A stretch of 64,000 bases of DNA. Source: Sutcliffiella sp. FSL R7-0096. Its GTDB lineage: Bacteria; Bacillota; Bacilli; Bacillales; Bacillaceae_I. Below, in pieces: positions 6,953 through 15,304 of this stretch. Made by a program: the position numbers and the translations under genes. The notes beneath the pieces are model-generated. The model made no database searches. It was not told the origin of the DNA and saw only the letters and a list, made by a program, of their open reading frames with translations. Position 1 is the stretch's first letter, and the number at the start of each line of letters is the position of its first letter. The stretch spans positions 1,716,001 through 1,780,000 of the forward strand of contig NZ_CP152003.1 in assembly GCF_038595065.1 (NCBI RefSeq), read 5' to 3'.

Positions 6953-8473
6953 GTGAAAAACATTTTCAAAAAGCTGTTTACATCAGGTTCTAAATCGACT
7001 CCCAACAAAGTAGAAGATATGACGGTTACGGATTTGCTCCTTCAAATGGAGAAGTCTGTGGATTTTCTTCGATTCTCCAATTATACAGATGATGGCAGCA
7101 GGAAGGTTTGGATCAATTATTACTATACGTTAGTGGACACCGACTTTTTACATCGTGACATCCTCCATTGCATATCCACACGGCCATGGTCCAACCTGCA
7201 GGATTTAAAGAATATCCTCCCTATAGAAGTGATAACAATCAGTTCGGATCCCCAAGATATAAGAGAGAAGCTTTTAACAGGCTTCATTTTTATACAGATT
7301 GGGGAGAATGACAAGAAAGGACTCTTGGTCCGTTCCGAATTTGTCCAGACCCGTTCCGTATCCTTGCCGGAAGTGGAATTTAGTGTAATTGGGCCAAAAG
7401 AATCGTTTGTTGAGAATATTGATTCCAATATCAACCTGATACGTCGTAGATTAAGCACGCCAATGCTTACAATAGAACAAAAGACTCTTGGTGCAATATC
7501 ACGGACTAAAGTAGCCGTGATGTACATGGACGGCATAGTCAATGCAGAAAATGTCCAAACCGTCCGGGATAGGCTGGATGACGTCCAATTTGATCATGTA
7601 AATGACAGTTCTTACGTCACCCAACTAATATCAGATAATGGGAACACTATCTTCCCCCTTTTACTGGATACGGAAAGGCCAGATCGTATCGTGTCAGCCC
7701 TGACTGAAGGAAAGGTAGTCATATTGGTGGATGGGTCCCCCCATGGCCTAATTGGGCCAACCACTTTAGTCGAATTCTTCTCTTCTTTTGAAGATTATTA
7801 TCTAAGCTATTGGCTCGCATCCTTTTTCCGCCTTATTCGACTTTTTGGGGTTGGATTCTCTATATTGGTAACACCCGTTTATGTCGCAGTACTAAGCTAT
7901 CATTATGAATTGATTCCTAAAGACTTACTGAGTACCCTGATAGCTTCAAGACGTGAGGTGCCTTTGCCTCCGATTTTGGAAGCGATATTTCTTGAATTGA
8001 CGATTGAACTGCTAAGGGAAGCAGGAGCAAGGCTCCCGACAAAGGTAGGTCAGACAATCGGTATCGTGGGAGGGATCGTTATCGGGACGGCTTCGGTTGA
8101 GGCCGGATTGACCAGTAACGTCCTTTTAATTATTGTGGCCCTGGCTGCACTTGCATCCTTTACAACTCCCGTCTACAAAATGGGTAATACCATCCGTCTA
8201 TTGAGATTTCCCTTTTTATTGTTTGCAGAATTATGGGGGCTGTTGGGAATAGTTTTCTGTTTCTGTATATTAGCTGCTCATCTTTTGAGATTGACATCCC
8301 TTGGAAGGCCATATTTAGAACCGATTTACCCTCCAAGAGTGAAGGACATGAAAGATGCGTTGTTAAGGCTTCCGTTTACCATGCAAGGAGAAAGGCCTGG
8401 ACAACTTAGAACAAAGAATCCAAATAGAAGAACAAAGGTTAGACCTAAACGAAAAAAAGACATTGATGAATGA
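6953..8473 (+). CDS. Spore germination protein, GerA subunit A family
   Basis: About 506 residues, matching GerAA/GerBA/GerKA. A soluble N-terminal half precedes a C-terminal block of about five membrane segments (about residues 290-450), including the characteristic PLPPILEAIFLELTIELLREAG segment and GQTIGIVGGIVIGTA. It forms the A subunit of an inner-membrane germinant receptor that senses nutrients in dormant spores. GTG 6953 is chosen as start because GGGGAGGG precedes it; the upstream ATG at 6929 has none. It is the first gene of an A-B-C operon. The C-terminal tail is Lys/Arg-rich. The germinant is unknown. Confidence 0.93.
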   Translation: MKNIFKKLFTSGSKSTPNKVEDMTVTDLLLQMEKSVDFLRFSNYTDDGSRKVWINYYYTLVDTDFLHRDILHCISTRPWSNLQDLKNILPIEVITISSDPQDIREKLLTGFIFIQIGENDKKGLLVRSEFVQTRSVSLPEVEFSVIGPKESFVENIDSNINLIRRRLSTPMLTIEQKTLGAISRTKVAVMYMDGIVNAENVQTVRDRLDDVQFDHVNDSSYVTQLISDNGNTIFPLLLDTERPDRIVSALTEGKVVILVDGSPHGLIGPTTLVEFFSSFEDYYLSYWLASFFRLIRLFGVGFSILVTPVYVAVLSYHYELIPKDLLSTLIASRREVPLPPILEAIFLELTIELLREAGARLPTKVGQTIGIVGGIVIGTASVEAGLTSNVLLIIVALAALASFTTPVYKMGNTIRLLRFPFLLFAELWGLLGIVFCFCILAAHLLRLTSLGRPYLEPIYPPRVKDMKDALLRLPFTMQGERPGQLRTKNPNRRTKVRPKRKKDIDE

Positions 8474-8497
8474 TGATCATAGAAAGGGGGCAAGACA

Positions 8498-9601
8498 TTG
8501 CAAAAGATTCCAAAGCAATTTCAGGTTTCACCATTTTTAGTGTTTTATTTGATACATAGTACACAGTTTGGAGTAGGTGCTTTTGGATTTCAGAGGGTCA
8601 TTGCAATGTCTGCCGGCTATGACGCCTGGATGGGGATCATCTTATTCGGTTTTTTCACTCATATCGTGGTCTATATGATCTACAAAATTTGTGAAAAAAG
8701 TGATGGCGATCTTGCAAGTGCGCACCGAATGGCATTTGGGAAATGGATTGGCAAGCTTTTCACTGTTTTGTTTATCATATATTTTATTTTTACCACTGTA
8801 ACCGTACTTCGCACCTACATTGAAGTTATACAAGTATGGCTATTTCCAGATCTTAGTACATGGTTTTTCTCCTCTGTTTTTTTATTACTCGTAATTTATA
8901 TTATTACAGGTGGATTCAGGGTGATTACAGGAGTAGCATTTTTAGGAGTGGTACTCCCCTCCTATCTATTTTTAACGATGATCATTCCATTGGACTACGC
9001 CAATTTTAGAAATCTACTTCCAGTTTTCGATCATTCTCTTAAAGATATTTTCCTATCGGGGAAGGATATGACGTTAAGTATGCTGGGTTTTGAAACATTG
9101 CTCGTCTTCTATCCATTCTTAAAAAAACCGGGACAATCAAAGAAATGGGCTCATCTAGGAGTTTTTATAACATCATTTATTTACTTGTTCTTTGCACTGG
9201 TAACTTTTTCTTACTTTAGTGAAGGAAAGTTGGAAAAAAATATCTGGGCTACCTTATCGATATGGAAAATCATCGAGCTCCCTTTTGTTGAGAGGGTGGA
9301 GTATATAGGGATTGCAAACTGGTGCTTGATCATTTTGCCGAATGTTTGCATTTTTCTTTGGTGTGCAAGCAGGTTGGTTAAAAGGATGGCGAAAATTCGC
9401 CACAGAACCGCGTTGATGATCATCACAGCTTTAGTATTTATCTTAATGTTGCAGTTTGAAGACCGAAAATTGATTAATGAACTGAATTCATACTTGGGAA
9501 ATGTCGGCTTTTATATGGGCTATGTTTATATCCCATTCCTTTTTTTGATTATCTCGTTTGTGCATTGGAGAAGGAGGAAGAAAGAAAATGCCGCACCATA
9601 A
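8498..9601 (+). CDS. Spore germination permease, GerA subunit B family
   Basis: A 367-residue integral membrane protein with about ten hydrophobic segments, of the endospore germination permease (GerAB/YndE) family in the APC transporter superfamily. The FQVSPFLVFYLIHSTQFGVGA opening and HRMAFGKWIGKLF are family-like. In receptors of this type the B subunit binds the nutrient. The start is TTG at 8498 with AAAGGGGG upstream. It follows the A subunit by 24 bases and overlaps the C subunit by 14, indicating translational coupling. Confidence 0.92.
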   Translation: MQKIPKQFQVSPFLVFYLIHSTQFGVGAFGFQRVIAMSAGYDAWMGIILFGFFTHIVVYMIYKICEKSDGDLASAHRMAFGKWIGKLFTVLFIIYFIFTTVTVLRTYIEVIQVWLFPDLSTWFFSSVFLLLVIYIITGGFRVITGVAFLGVVLPSYLFLTMIIPLDYANFRNLLPVFDHSLKDIFLSGKDMTLSMLGFETLLVFYPFLKKPGQSKKWAHLGVFITSFIYLFFALVTFSYFSEGKLEKNIWATLSIWKIIELPFVERVEYIGIANWCLIILPNVCIFLWCASRLVKRMAKIRHRTALMIITALVFILMLQFEDRKLINELNSYLGNVGFYMGYVYIPFLFLIISFVHWRRRKKENAAP

Positions 9602-10670
9602 AATAGTTCTTTGTGTCATATTTTCCCTATTGCTTACCGGGTGCTTGGAAAAAGAGATTGTCGATGATATCAATATTGAGACTGTAGAGGGATTTGACCT
9701 AATTAAAGAAAGCGAAGAAGAAGTAATGGGTACGTTTTTGGTGCCCATCTACCAAGCAGACAAGACCATTGTGAATGAGACGTTCTCAGCGGTTTCCAAT
9801 CTGAATAAAGACATACTTCGAAACGCACAAAAGGAATCATCTGCACCTATTGTTAATGGAAGTTTGGAACTTGTGATGTTTAACAAGCCTTTGGCTGAGA
9901 AAGGTATAATAAAATTGGTTGATGGACTCCAGCGTGATGCCAGTATCGGGACAGGCCTTTACCTGGCAATCGTGGATGGAGAGGCACATGACATATTAAC
10001 GAAAGACTTGGGAACTCGTGGTACGGGTGATCATCTATTTAATCTCCTTAAGCATAATATCGAAAGAAGAGATGTCCCGAAAACAAATCTGCATATTTTT
10101 ATATCCGATTATTTCCAGAAAGGAAAGGATCCTAGTCTCCCTTTATTGAAAAAAACAGAAGACAAAGTGGAGATAACGGGTGTAGTGGTTTTAAAAGGAG
10201 ATAAATACGAGATGTCGATACCGAACGAAAATTTATTCTATTTTAAGACTTTGGTGGATGAGTATTCTGATGGGAGTATTATTATAGAAGATCCGGAAAA
10301 AGGTGAGTATGTATCCGTTAGGAGCATTGAAACTGATAAGGATGTTGAAGTCAGCTGGAACAAAGATATCCCATCTATAAAAGTAAAGATTCGGGTGGAT
10401 GGTGTGTTAAAAGAGTTTTCTGGACTTAAAGCTTCTCCGAAAAAAGTTGAGGAGATTCAGAAATTATTTGAGGACAAAATCATAAATGTGTCAGAATCCA
10501 TGATTAAAGAATTCCAAGAAAGAGGAGTGGACCCTATTGGTTTCGGTTTTGAAGTGAAATCCAGGAAACGGGGTTTTGACTTTAAAAAGTGGGAAGAACA
10601 AACATATCCGACTGTGAAAATTGATGTGGAAGCAGAAGTAAGAATTATCAGTACTGGAATATCCGAATAG
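9588..10670 (+). CDS. Spore germination lipoprotein, GerA subunit C family
   Basis: About 360 residues. The N-terminal signal ends in a lipobox (LLLTGC), so it is a lipoprotein anchored outside the spore inner membrane. The body fits Ger(x)C proteins with NIETVEGFDLI near the start and a C-terminal GVDPIGFGFEVK segment. ATG 9588 follows AAGGAGG; the frame is open further upstream but without a better site. It completes the A-B-C receptor operon. It lacks an obvious terminator before the nucleoside hydrolase gene, which begins 58 bases later. Confidence 0.92.
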   Translation: MPHHKIVLCVIFSLLLTGCLEKEIVDDINIETVEGFDLIKESEEEVMGTFLVPIYQADKTIVNETFSAVSNLNKDILRNAQKESSAPIVNGSLELVMFNKPLAEKGIIKLVDGLQRDASIGTGLYLAIVDGEAHDILTKDLGTRGTGDHLFNLLKHNIERRDVPKTNLHIFISDYFQKGKDPSLPLLKKTEDKVEITGVVVLKGDKYEMSIPNENLFYFKTLVDEYSDGSIIIEDPEKGEYVSVRSIETDKDVEVSWNKDIPSIKVKIRVDGVLKEFSGLKASPKKVEEIQKLFEDKIINVSESMIKEFQERGVDPIGFGFEVKSRKRGFDFKKWEEQTYPTVKIDVEAEVRIISTGISE

Positions 10671-10727
10671 GAAAGTTGGGATAGTTTAGGAATATAATTA
10701 ACTAATGCCCTATGAAGGAGGAATCCC

Positions 10728-11684
10728 ATGCCTCAAAAGGTCTTATTATATTGTGACCCTGGTATTGATGATTCATTGGCCATCATTTATGCACTGTTGA
10801 ATCCAGAGATTGAATTGGTCGGAATCGTGACAAGTTACGGTAATGTCGATCAAGAACAAGCAACCCAAAATGTTGCTTATTTGCTTGAACTTGCAGATAG
10901 AAAAGATGTGATATTAATTGGAGGAGCGAAAACACCGCTTTCAGGTGAGTTCACCCCATTCTATCCGGAAATTCACGGTGAGCAGGGGCTAGGTCCTATT
11001 AAGCCCCCACCGACCATCAAAGGGGAACTTCTAAACTTTGATGCAATTTTTAAGGTGATTGAAGAATATGGGGAAGAATTGATTATTGTGGATGTGGGTC
11101 GAGCCACTTCCTTGGCTATTTCTTTTAATCTTGCAGGTGAGGAGACGATGAATACGGTAAAAGGCTTCTATTTAATGGGTGGTGCCTTTCTCACACCAGG
11201 AAATGTGACGGCAGGAGCGGAAGCGAATTTTTACGGAGATCCCATTGCAGCTAGTTTAGTGATGGAAAAGGTGAAACAGGGCGTATTATATCCGTTGAAT
11301 GTCACGAATGAGGCAATCATCACACCAGAGATGATTGATCAAATCATGCAAGGAGAGAATAATCCTTTTCAAGTCCTCATCAAAGAGATTTTTGACTATT
11401 ATTATGAAGCGTACCAAAAGCTCGTTCCAGGTATAGAAGGAAGTCCCTTGCATGATGTGATGACTCTTTTTGCTGTGACCACCCCTCAAGCATTTAAATA
11501 TGTGGAAAAGGTGGTGACTGTAGGATTGGACGAGGGGAACCTTCGTGGCGTCAGCATGGCTGATTTTCGACCAATACCAGATGAAGAAGGCAATAAGCTT
11601 ACCATTGCCTTGGAAGTGGATTATCCCTCTTTTTCGGAAAATTTTGTAAAGGTCATGTCTAATTCTTTATCAAGACAAACATGA
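10728..11684 (+). CDS. Nucleoside hydrolase, IunH/CU-NH family
   Basis: A 318-residue member of the inosine-uridine nucleoside hydrolase family, which splits ribonucleosides to base and ribose with a bound Ca2+. The metal-binding N-terminal motif CDPGIDDSLAI, the GGAFLTPGNVTAGAEANFYGDP block (split here by position rather than sequence break) and LHDVMTLFA with its conserved acid are present. AAGGAGGAATCC precedes the ATG. No signal peptide, so cytoplasmic or spore-core. It lies 58 bases after a germinant receptor operon without a visible terminator, so co-expression in the forespore is plausible. The base preference cannot be read from sequence. Confidence 0.9.
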   Translation: MPQKVLLYCDPGIDDSLAIIYALLNPEIELVGIVTSYGNVDQEQATQNVAYLLELADRKDVILIGGAKTPLSGEFTPFYPEIHGEQGLGPIKPPPTIKGELLNFDAIFKVIEEYGEELIIVDVGRATSLAISFNLAGEETMNTVKGFYLMGGAFLTPGNVTAGAEANFYGDPIAASLVMEKVKQGVLYPLNVTNEAIITPEMIDQIMQGENNPFQVLIKEIFDYYYEAYQKLVPGIEGSPLHDVMTLFAVTTPQAFKYVEKVVTVGLDEGNLRGVSMADFRPIPDEEGNKLTIALEVDYPSFSENFVKVMSNSLSRQT

Positions 11685-11728
11685 ATTTGGTAGTGTGGAA
11701 ATAAGGAAGGACCCAGTTCTAAAGACTC

Positions 11729-11920
11729 ATGATGGTACGTACTATGAAAGTGTATTCTCATGAAGAACCATTGATGATGGCAGGATTGGCTCTGGGGGTG
11801 TATGGTAATGATACGTTATTGGTACTCACCATAGTGGGAGCTAATCTAACCACACTGGGTGTTGTGCTTTTTGTTATCAATGTTTGGAAAAATGTAAAGG
11901 AGACACCACAAAGCGAATAG
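11729..11920 (+). CDS. Small membrane protein, doubtful
   Basis: Up to 63 residues with two hydrophobic stretches (LMMAGLALGVYG and LLVLTIVGANLTTLGVVLFVI), then a charged tail. The nearest purine-rich site (AAGGAAGG, 11703-11710) is too far from ATG 11729 and no good one precedes the alternative ATG at 11744, so expression is uncertain. The hydrophobic pattern argues for a real membrane miniprotein. Confidence 0.4.
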   Translation: MMVRTMKVYSHEEPLMMAGLALGVYGNDTLLVLTIVGANLTTLGVVLFVINVWKNVKETPQSE

Positions 11921-11957
11921 ACCTGTTGGGACAAATGAATAAGCAATTCTACCCTGT

Positions 11958-12060
11958 TGACAGAAGTGCAAGGTGAGTGACTCCGGAGGGAGGTAGCGGT
12001 AGATTGACCCCTGAAACGTTGTGAGGAGGCTCAAGCATCGCCCTCTGGATAAGAGGACAA
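11958..12060 (+). repeat. Dispersed repeat family, diverged copy
   Basis: Shares GTTGA...GCAAGG, GACTCCGGAGGGAGGTAGCG, ATTGACCCC, GAGGAGGCTCAAG and TCGCCCT blocks in the same order as the copy at 6674, but lacks the clean 3' end. It lies between the small membrane gene and a terminator. Confidence 0.55.
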
Positions 12061-12094
12061 CTGGAACGAAAGGAAAAGGTGAGTTTAAATGAAT

Positions 12095-12131
12095 AATTCA
12101 GGCGCTCAATAAGAGCGGCCTGGATTTTTTT
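12095..12131 (+). terminator. Rho-independent terminator
   Basis: ATTCAGGCGCTC pairs with GAGCGGCCTGGAT, with one bulged base, and a T7 run follows. It probably ends the germination/nucleoside hydrolase transcription unit after the repeat copy. Confidence 0.75.
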
Positions 12132-12224
12132 CTATTCCTTTAAGCTTCTATTTGATAGAATTAAATTATAGGAAAATTTGAAACAAAAAGTTTACTGTGG
12201 GAAGAGAAAAAAGGGGAATAGCAC

Positions 12225-12560
12225 ATGTCATTTCAGCAATGTCCAAACTGCAAAGAGGAAGTAAGATATAAAACAAGGTTGACCTCCGTATTTTTCGGCT
12301 ATCGTCCCATCAAGTGTGAAGGGTGCAATACGATTTATGAAGTGGATGAAAAATTCCGCTTCATTCTGTCCCTTTACACAGTGCTGATACCAATACTTAT
12401 CGCTTATATGCTAAGCGCCTTGTTAGGTATCCTCTATACAAGATGGAGCCAAGTACTCATTGTATTGATTTTCGGATCTATAGGAGTGTTCTATGCTGCA
12501 ACAAAGGTCCGCTATAAAAAGGCAAAACAGCAACCGGTAGAAGAAGAGAAGAAAAAATGA
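12225..12560 (+). CDS. CXXC-20-CXXC zinc-ribbon membrane protein
   Basis: A 111-residue protein with two CxxC pairs about 20 residues apart (CPNC near residue 6, CEGC near residue 35), the signature of the TIGR04104 cxxc_20_cxxc family. Two C-terminal membrane segments (about residues 48-70 and 76-93) and a Lys-rich tail follow. It probably binds one zinc ion at the cytoplasmic face. Function unknown. A weak AAAGGGG site precedes the ATG. The next small gene follows by 23 bases, suggesting a two-gene unit. Confidence 0.75.
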   Translation: MSFQQCPNCKEEVRYKTRLTSVFFGYRPIKCEGCNTIYEVDEKFRFILSLYTVLIPILIAYMLSALLGILYTRWSQVLIVLIFGSIGVFYAATKVRYKKAKQQPVEEEKKK

Positions 12561-12583
12561 GTTTATTAAAGTGAGGGATTAAC

Positions 12584-12742
12584 ATGACATCTTTCTTTTC
12601 GGCGGTAGGCTTTATCATCCTTATTTATATTCCAATTTTTTACCGTCTTCATGCAACCAACAGGAAATTGGAAGATCGTATCATAGAGTTGGAAGCAAAA
12701 TGGGAAACTAGAAATGTGGTCCCCCTTCATAAAAAGAAATAA
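12584..12742 (+). CDS. Small membrane protein with coiled tail
   Basis: 52 residues: an N-terminal membrane segment (VGFIILIYIPIFY), then a charged amphipathic helix (NRKLEDRIIELEAKW) and a KKK end. GTGAGGGA lies about 5 bases before the ATG. It follows the zinc-ribbon gene closely and is followed by a strong terminator, which supports it as a true gene. I do not recognise a named family. Confidence 0.65.
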   Translation: MTSFFSAVGFIILIYIPIFYRLHATNRKLEDRIIELEAKWETRNVVPLHKKK

Positions 12743-12765
12743 GTCTTACCACGATATGAAAAAAC

Positions 12766-12799
12766 GAGAAGATCAGCTATGGATCTTCTCTTTTTTTTT
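12766..12799 (+). terminator. Strong terminator
   Basis: GAGAAGATC pairs perfectly with GATCTTCTC, followed by nine T. It ends the zinc-ribbon/small membrane protein unit and, with its A-rich left flank, may also serve the convergent minus-strand gene. Confidence 0.85.
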
Positions 12800-12813
12800 G
12801 TTTCGGTTTATTT

Positions 12814-12969
12814 TTAGACTTGATTCAATACCCAGATTAAAAATGCACCAACTATTACTAGTGAAATTGCATGAAGAACAAAAGAACTGATGAAGTCCTT
12901 TAACACAATCAAAAAATGAAATTGACTTTTTTTGTTATTACGTACAATTCTTCTCGCTCTCGTATCCAT
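12814..12969 (-). CDS. Small single-pass membrane protein
   Basis: A 51-residue minus-strand frame: a basic N-terminus (MDTRARRIVRNNKK) and one C-terminal hydrophobic helix (AISLVIVGAFLIWVL). AGGAGTGAAGTG precedes the ATG, a good ribosome binding site. It is too short for homology-based naming here. The basic head and membrane tail are typical of Bacillus membrane miniproteins. Confidence 0.55.
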   Translation of the reverse strand: MDTRARRIVRNNKKSQFHFLIVLKDFISSFVLHAISLVIVGAFLIWVLNQV

Positions 12970-13104
12970 CACTTCACTCCTACACACATGAAGAAATTTG
13001 TAAGTATATTATACAAAATATTCTAACAAATTTTAAGTAATTAAGTAGAAATTTGTAAAAAAAACTAAATTTATGTACAACAGTGTCATTTTTCTTTTTA
13101 TAAG

Positions 13105-13285
13105 GCTGATTTCGTAAACTTTGTTGCTATTACGTATTTTTATACCATCCGTAATATTACTTACTGTCGTGCTCTTTTCGTTGGAACACTATTTATATTT
13201 CATGCATATCGAGAGTATCCAAGCAGTAAAAAGTCCAATTGCCGACTTTTTACTAGTGAATAGCAACAATCTTTGAGAAAAGAGC
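13105..13285. mobile_element. MITE-like element with 27-bp inverted ends
   Basis: A non-coding element of about 180 bp. Its left end (GCTGATTTCG...TTTGTTGCTATT) and right end (AATAGCAACAA...GAAAAGAGC) are imperfect inverted repeats of 27 bp, ending in an identical TTGTTGCTATT core. Inside is a perfect 11-bp hairpin (AGTAAAAAGTC / GACTTTTTACT). There is no open frame, so any movement would need a transposase in trans. Flanking T-rich sequence hides any target duplication. The remaining AT-rich sequence between 12970 and 13369 shows no gene. Confidence 0.55.
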
Positions 13286-13369
13286 TTTTTTAAAAAGGCT
13301 TATTTGTTTTATCGGAATAATATTTGGAATGTTTAGCACTACCGACTATAAAATAATTGAATTTCCGTA

Positions 13370-13418
13370 TTGACGCATTTGGTTGTCTTAGTGTACTATC
13401 TAACTAGAACACTAAGAC
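13370..13418 (+). promoter_or_regulatory. Promoter with GntR-type operator for ABC cluster
   Basis: TTGACG (13370-13375), an 18-base spacer and TACTAT (13394-13399) form a sigma-A promoter. The -10 is enclosed by a perfect 10-bp inverted repeat, GTCTTAGTGT (13385-13394) and ACACTAAGAC (13409-13418). The placement over the -10 fits repression by the YtrA-type GntR protein encoded in the same operon. Confidence 0.75.
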
Positions 13419-13434
13419 GGAATGAGGAGTTATT

Positions 13435-14229
13435 ATGGAAAAAAATGCTCTGAATGGTTTGATGAGAAAGGATTGGCTTTTATTAAAAAACAGTTTTATT
13501 TTTCTTCTATGTACTATGCTTTTTGTCTGGTTTGTAGGATTGGGTTGGACTGTATTCACCGGTAATGCCACAATACTCTTACTTATTACCATTATGATCA
13601 TTGCCGCGCATATTCTTTATGTGACATGGATAGTGGGGGCAGGCCTGTACATGGAGGAGAAGTCGCAACTTTGGTTGCATAATCCCCATTCAACTTCCAA
13701 ACTTTTAGGTAGCAAGCTAGTGACAGCGGTATACCTTCAAGCTGTGAGCATCGTATTTGCCCTTCTATTACTAACACTAACAGTGAATTTTGCGGCAGCA
13801 GAAATGATTGGAAAATTTGAATTGGAGTTTATAACCATCAGCTCGGTTGTGTCGATGGTGGTACAAGTAACGGTTAGCGGCTTGGAACTCGGAATGTACT
13901 ACATGTTTTTTTGGACTATCTACCATGTTATGGGTCAATACCATTACGTATTGAAATTCAGAATGGTTCTGTTTATTTTATTGATTATGTTTTTCTTTAT
14001 GGCTGCAAATTTTTTAGAAAGTCATGTATTGACGGTATTTGAAACAGTATTACCTGTACCGTTTGAAATGGCGAAATTCATGAATGTTTATATGGAAGAA
14101 GATGGGATAGGGTTCAGGTCGAGCGCAGAAACCATGACTCTGGCAGGGGTAATTATTACTTTGTTAAAAATAGTATGGCTGTTCTCGCTATCTAGCTGGC
14201 TCTTGAATAAGGTGGTGGAAGTAAGATGA
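13435..14229 (+). CDS. ABC-type permease-like membrane protein
   Basis: A 264-residue protein with six hydrophobic segments, first gene of a GntR-ATPase-permease operon. It is paralogous to the permease at 15305: both share a KxWLHNPxSxxLLxSKLV block around residue 80-95. This suggests the two form the membrane half of a YtrBCD-like transporter with the ATPase at 14599. Substrate unknown; related systems respond to cell-wall antibiotics. GAGGAG precedes ATG 13435. Its stop overlaps the start of the GntR gene (ATGA). Confidence 0.75.
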   Translation: MEKNALNGLMRKDWLLLKNSFIFLLCTMLFVWFVGLGWTVFTGNATILLLITIMIIAAHILYVTWIVGAGLYMEEKSQLWLHNPHSTSKLLGSKLVTAVYLQAVSIVFALLLLTLTVNFAAAEMIGKFELEFITISSVVSMVVQVTVSGLELGMYYMFFWTIYHVMGQYHYVLKFRMVLFILLIMFFFMAANFLESHVLTVFETVLPVPFEMAKFMNVYMEEDGIGFRSSAETMTLAGVIITLLKIVWLFSLSSWLLNKVVEVR

Positions 14230-14606
14230 CGGCAAAATATGAATCAGATAAACCTATCTATCTGCAAATAATGGACCGAATCAGTAAAGAGATCGTGCGT
14301 GGAATCGTGAAACCGGGAAGTAAACTTCCATCGGTACGGGAGATGGCAATCCAATCAGGTGTAAATCCTAACACCATTCAAAGAACGTATAGTGAGATGG
14401 AGAGGATGGAAATCGTGGAATCAAGGAGAGGGCAGGGGACATTTGTTACGGAGAATGAGGGGATGCTTATGGATCTGAAAAGAGATCTCGAGAACAAAGT
14501 GGTGGAAGGGTTTGTACAGAGTATGAAGGAGATAGGGGCATCAGAGAAAGAAATAGTGGAGAGTGTAGAGAAATTTTTGGCAGGGGGGGGGAAAGAGCAT
14601 GATTAA
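14226..14606 (+). CDS. GntR family regulator, YtrA subfamily
   Basis: A 126-residue repressor with the N-terminal winged helix (PIYLQIMDRISKEIVRG...GSKLPSVREMAIQSGVNPNTIQRTY) and only a short helical C-terminal dimerisation part, as in YtrA, rather than a ligand domain. It most likely binds the perfect inverted repeat over the operon's -10 and controls its own operon. Start overlaps the upstream permease stop and its 3' end overlaps the ATPase start. The last codons run through a nine-G tract (14583-14591) that also acts as the ATPase Shine-Dalgarno. Confidence 0.9.
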   Translation: MTAKYESDKPIYLQIMDRISKEIVRGIVKPGSKLPSVREMAIQSGVNPNTIQRTYSEMERMEIVESRRGQGTFVTENEGMLMDLKRDLENKVVEGFVQSMKEIGASEKEIVESVEKFLAGGGKEHD

Positions 14607-15291
14607 GTTTGAGCAGGTCAGTAAAAAATACGGCAGTGATATTGCGGTGAAAGATGCAAATTTAACTTTGGCCAAGGGGAAAATCATTGGACTCCTTGGA
14701 CCAAATGGGAGCGGTAAATCGACTACGCTAAAAATGATAGCTGGGTTGGTCAGACCCAATCAAGGGAAAGTGACCCTGGACGGGGAATTGGCAACCAGGA
14801 AGATTGCGAATAAAGTCGCTTATTTAACGGAGCTTGATTTATTTTATGATACGTTATCCGTTGGAGACATGGTGAAGTTCTATGACTCCCAATTTAAAGA
14901 TTTCAGCATGCAAAAGGCGGAAGAGCTTTTGCTGTTCATGAAACTCGAAAAGAAAAAAAAGATTAAAGCACTATCCAAAGGAAATCGAGGCAGGCTCAAG
15001 CTGGTAATGGCATTATCCAGGGAAGCAGATTATATCCTCTTGGATGAACCTTTTTCCGGACTGGATCCAATGGTGAGAGATTCCATTGTAAAGGGACTGC
15101 TGACTTTTCTCGATTTCGGAAAACAGACGTTGATCATTGCCACTCATGAAATTGATGAGATCGAATCTCTCCTGGATGAAGTGATTCTATTGAAAAATGG
15201 AAACTTTATCGCGCATCAGGACGTAGAACATCTTAGGGAGTCGGATGGTCTGTCCGTCAAAGACTGGATGATTGCGAATTTACAAGAATAG
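14599..15291 (+). CDS. ABC transporter ATP-binding protein
   Basis: A 230-residue ATPase with Walker A GPNGSGKST, a signature-like LSKGNRGRLKL, Walker B YILLDEP and the switch His in IIATHE. The signature is atypical (SKGNRG rather than SGGQ), as often seen in YtrB-type ATPases. It powers the two permeases encoded on either side. The ribosome binding site is the nine-G tract inside the end of the GntR gene. It is followed by the second permease with a 13-base gap. Confidence 0.9.
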   Translation: MIKFEQVSKKYGSDIAVKDANLTLAKGKIIGLLGPNGSGKSTTLKMIAGLVRPNQGKVTLDGELATRKIANKVAYLTELDLFYDTLSVGDMVKFYDSQFKDFSMQKAEELLLFMKLEKKKKIKALSKGNRGRLKLVMALSREADYILLDEPFSGLDPMVRDSIVKGLLTFLDFGKQTLIIATHEIDEIESLLDEVILLKNGNFIAHQDVEHLRESDGLSVKDWMIANLQE

Positions 15292-15304
15292 GAGGGATGA
15301 AGAA

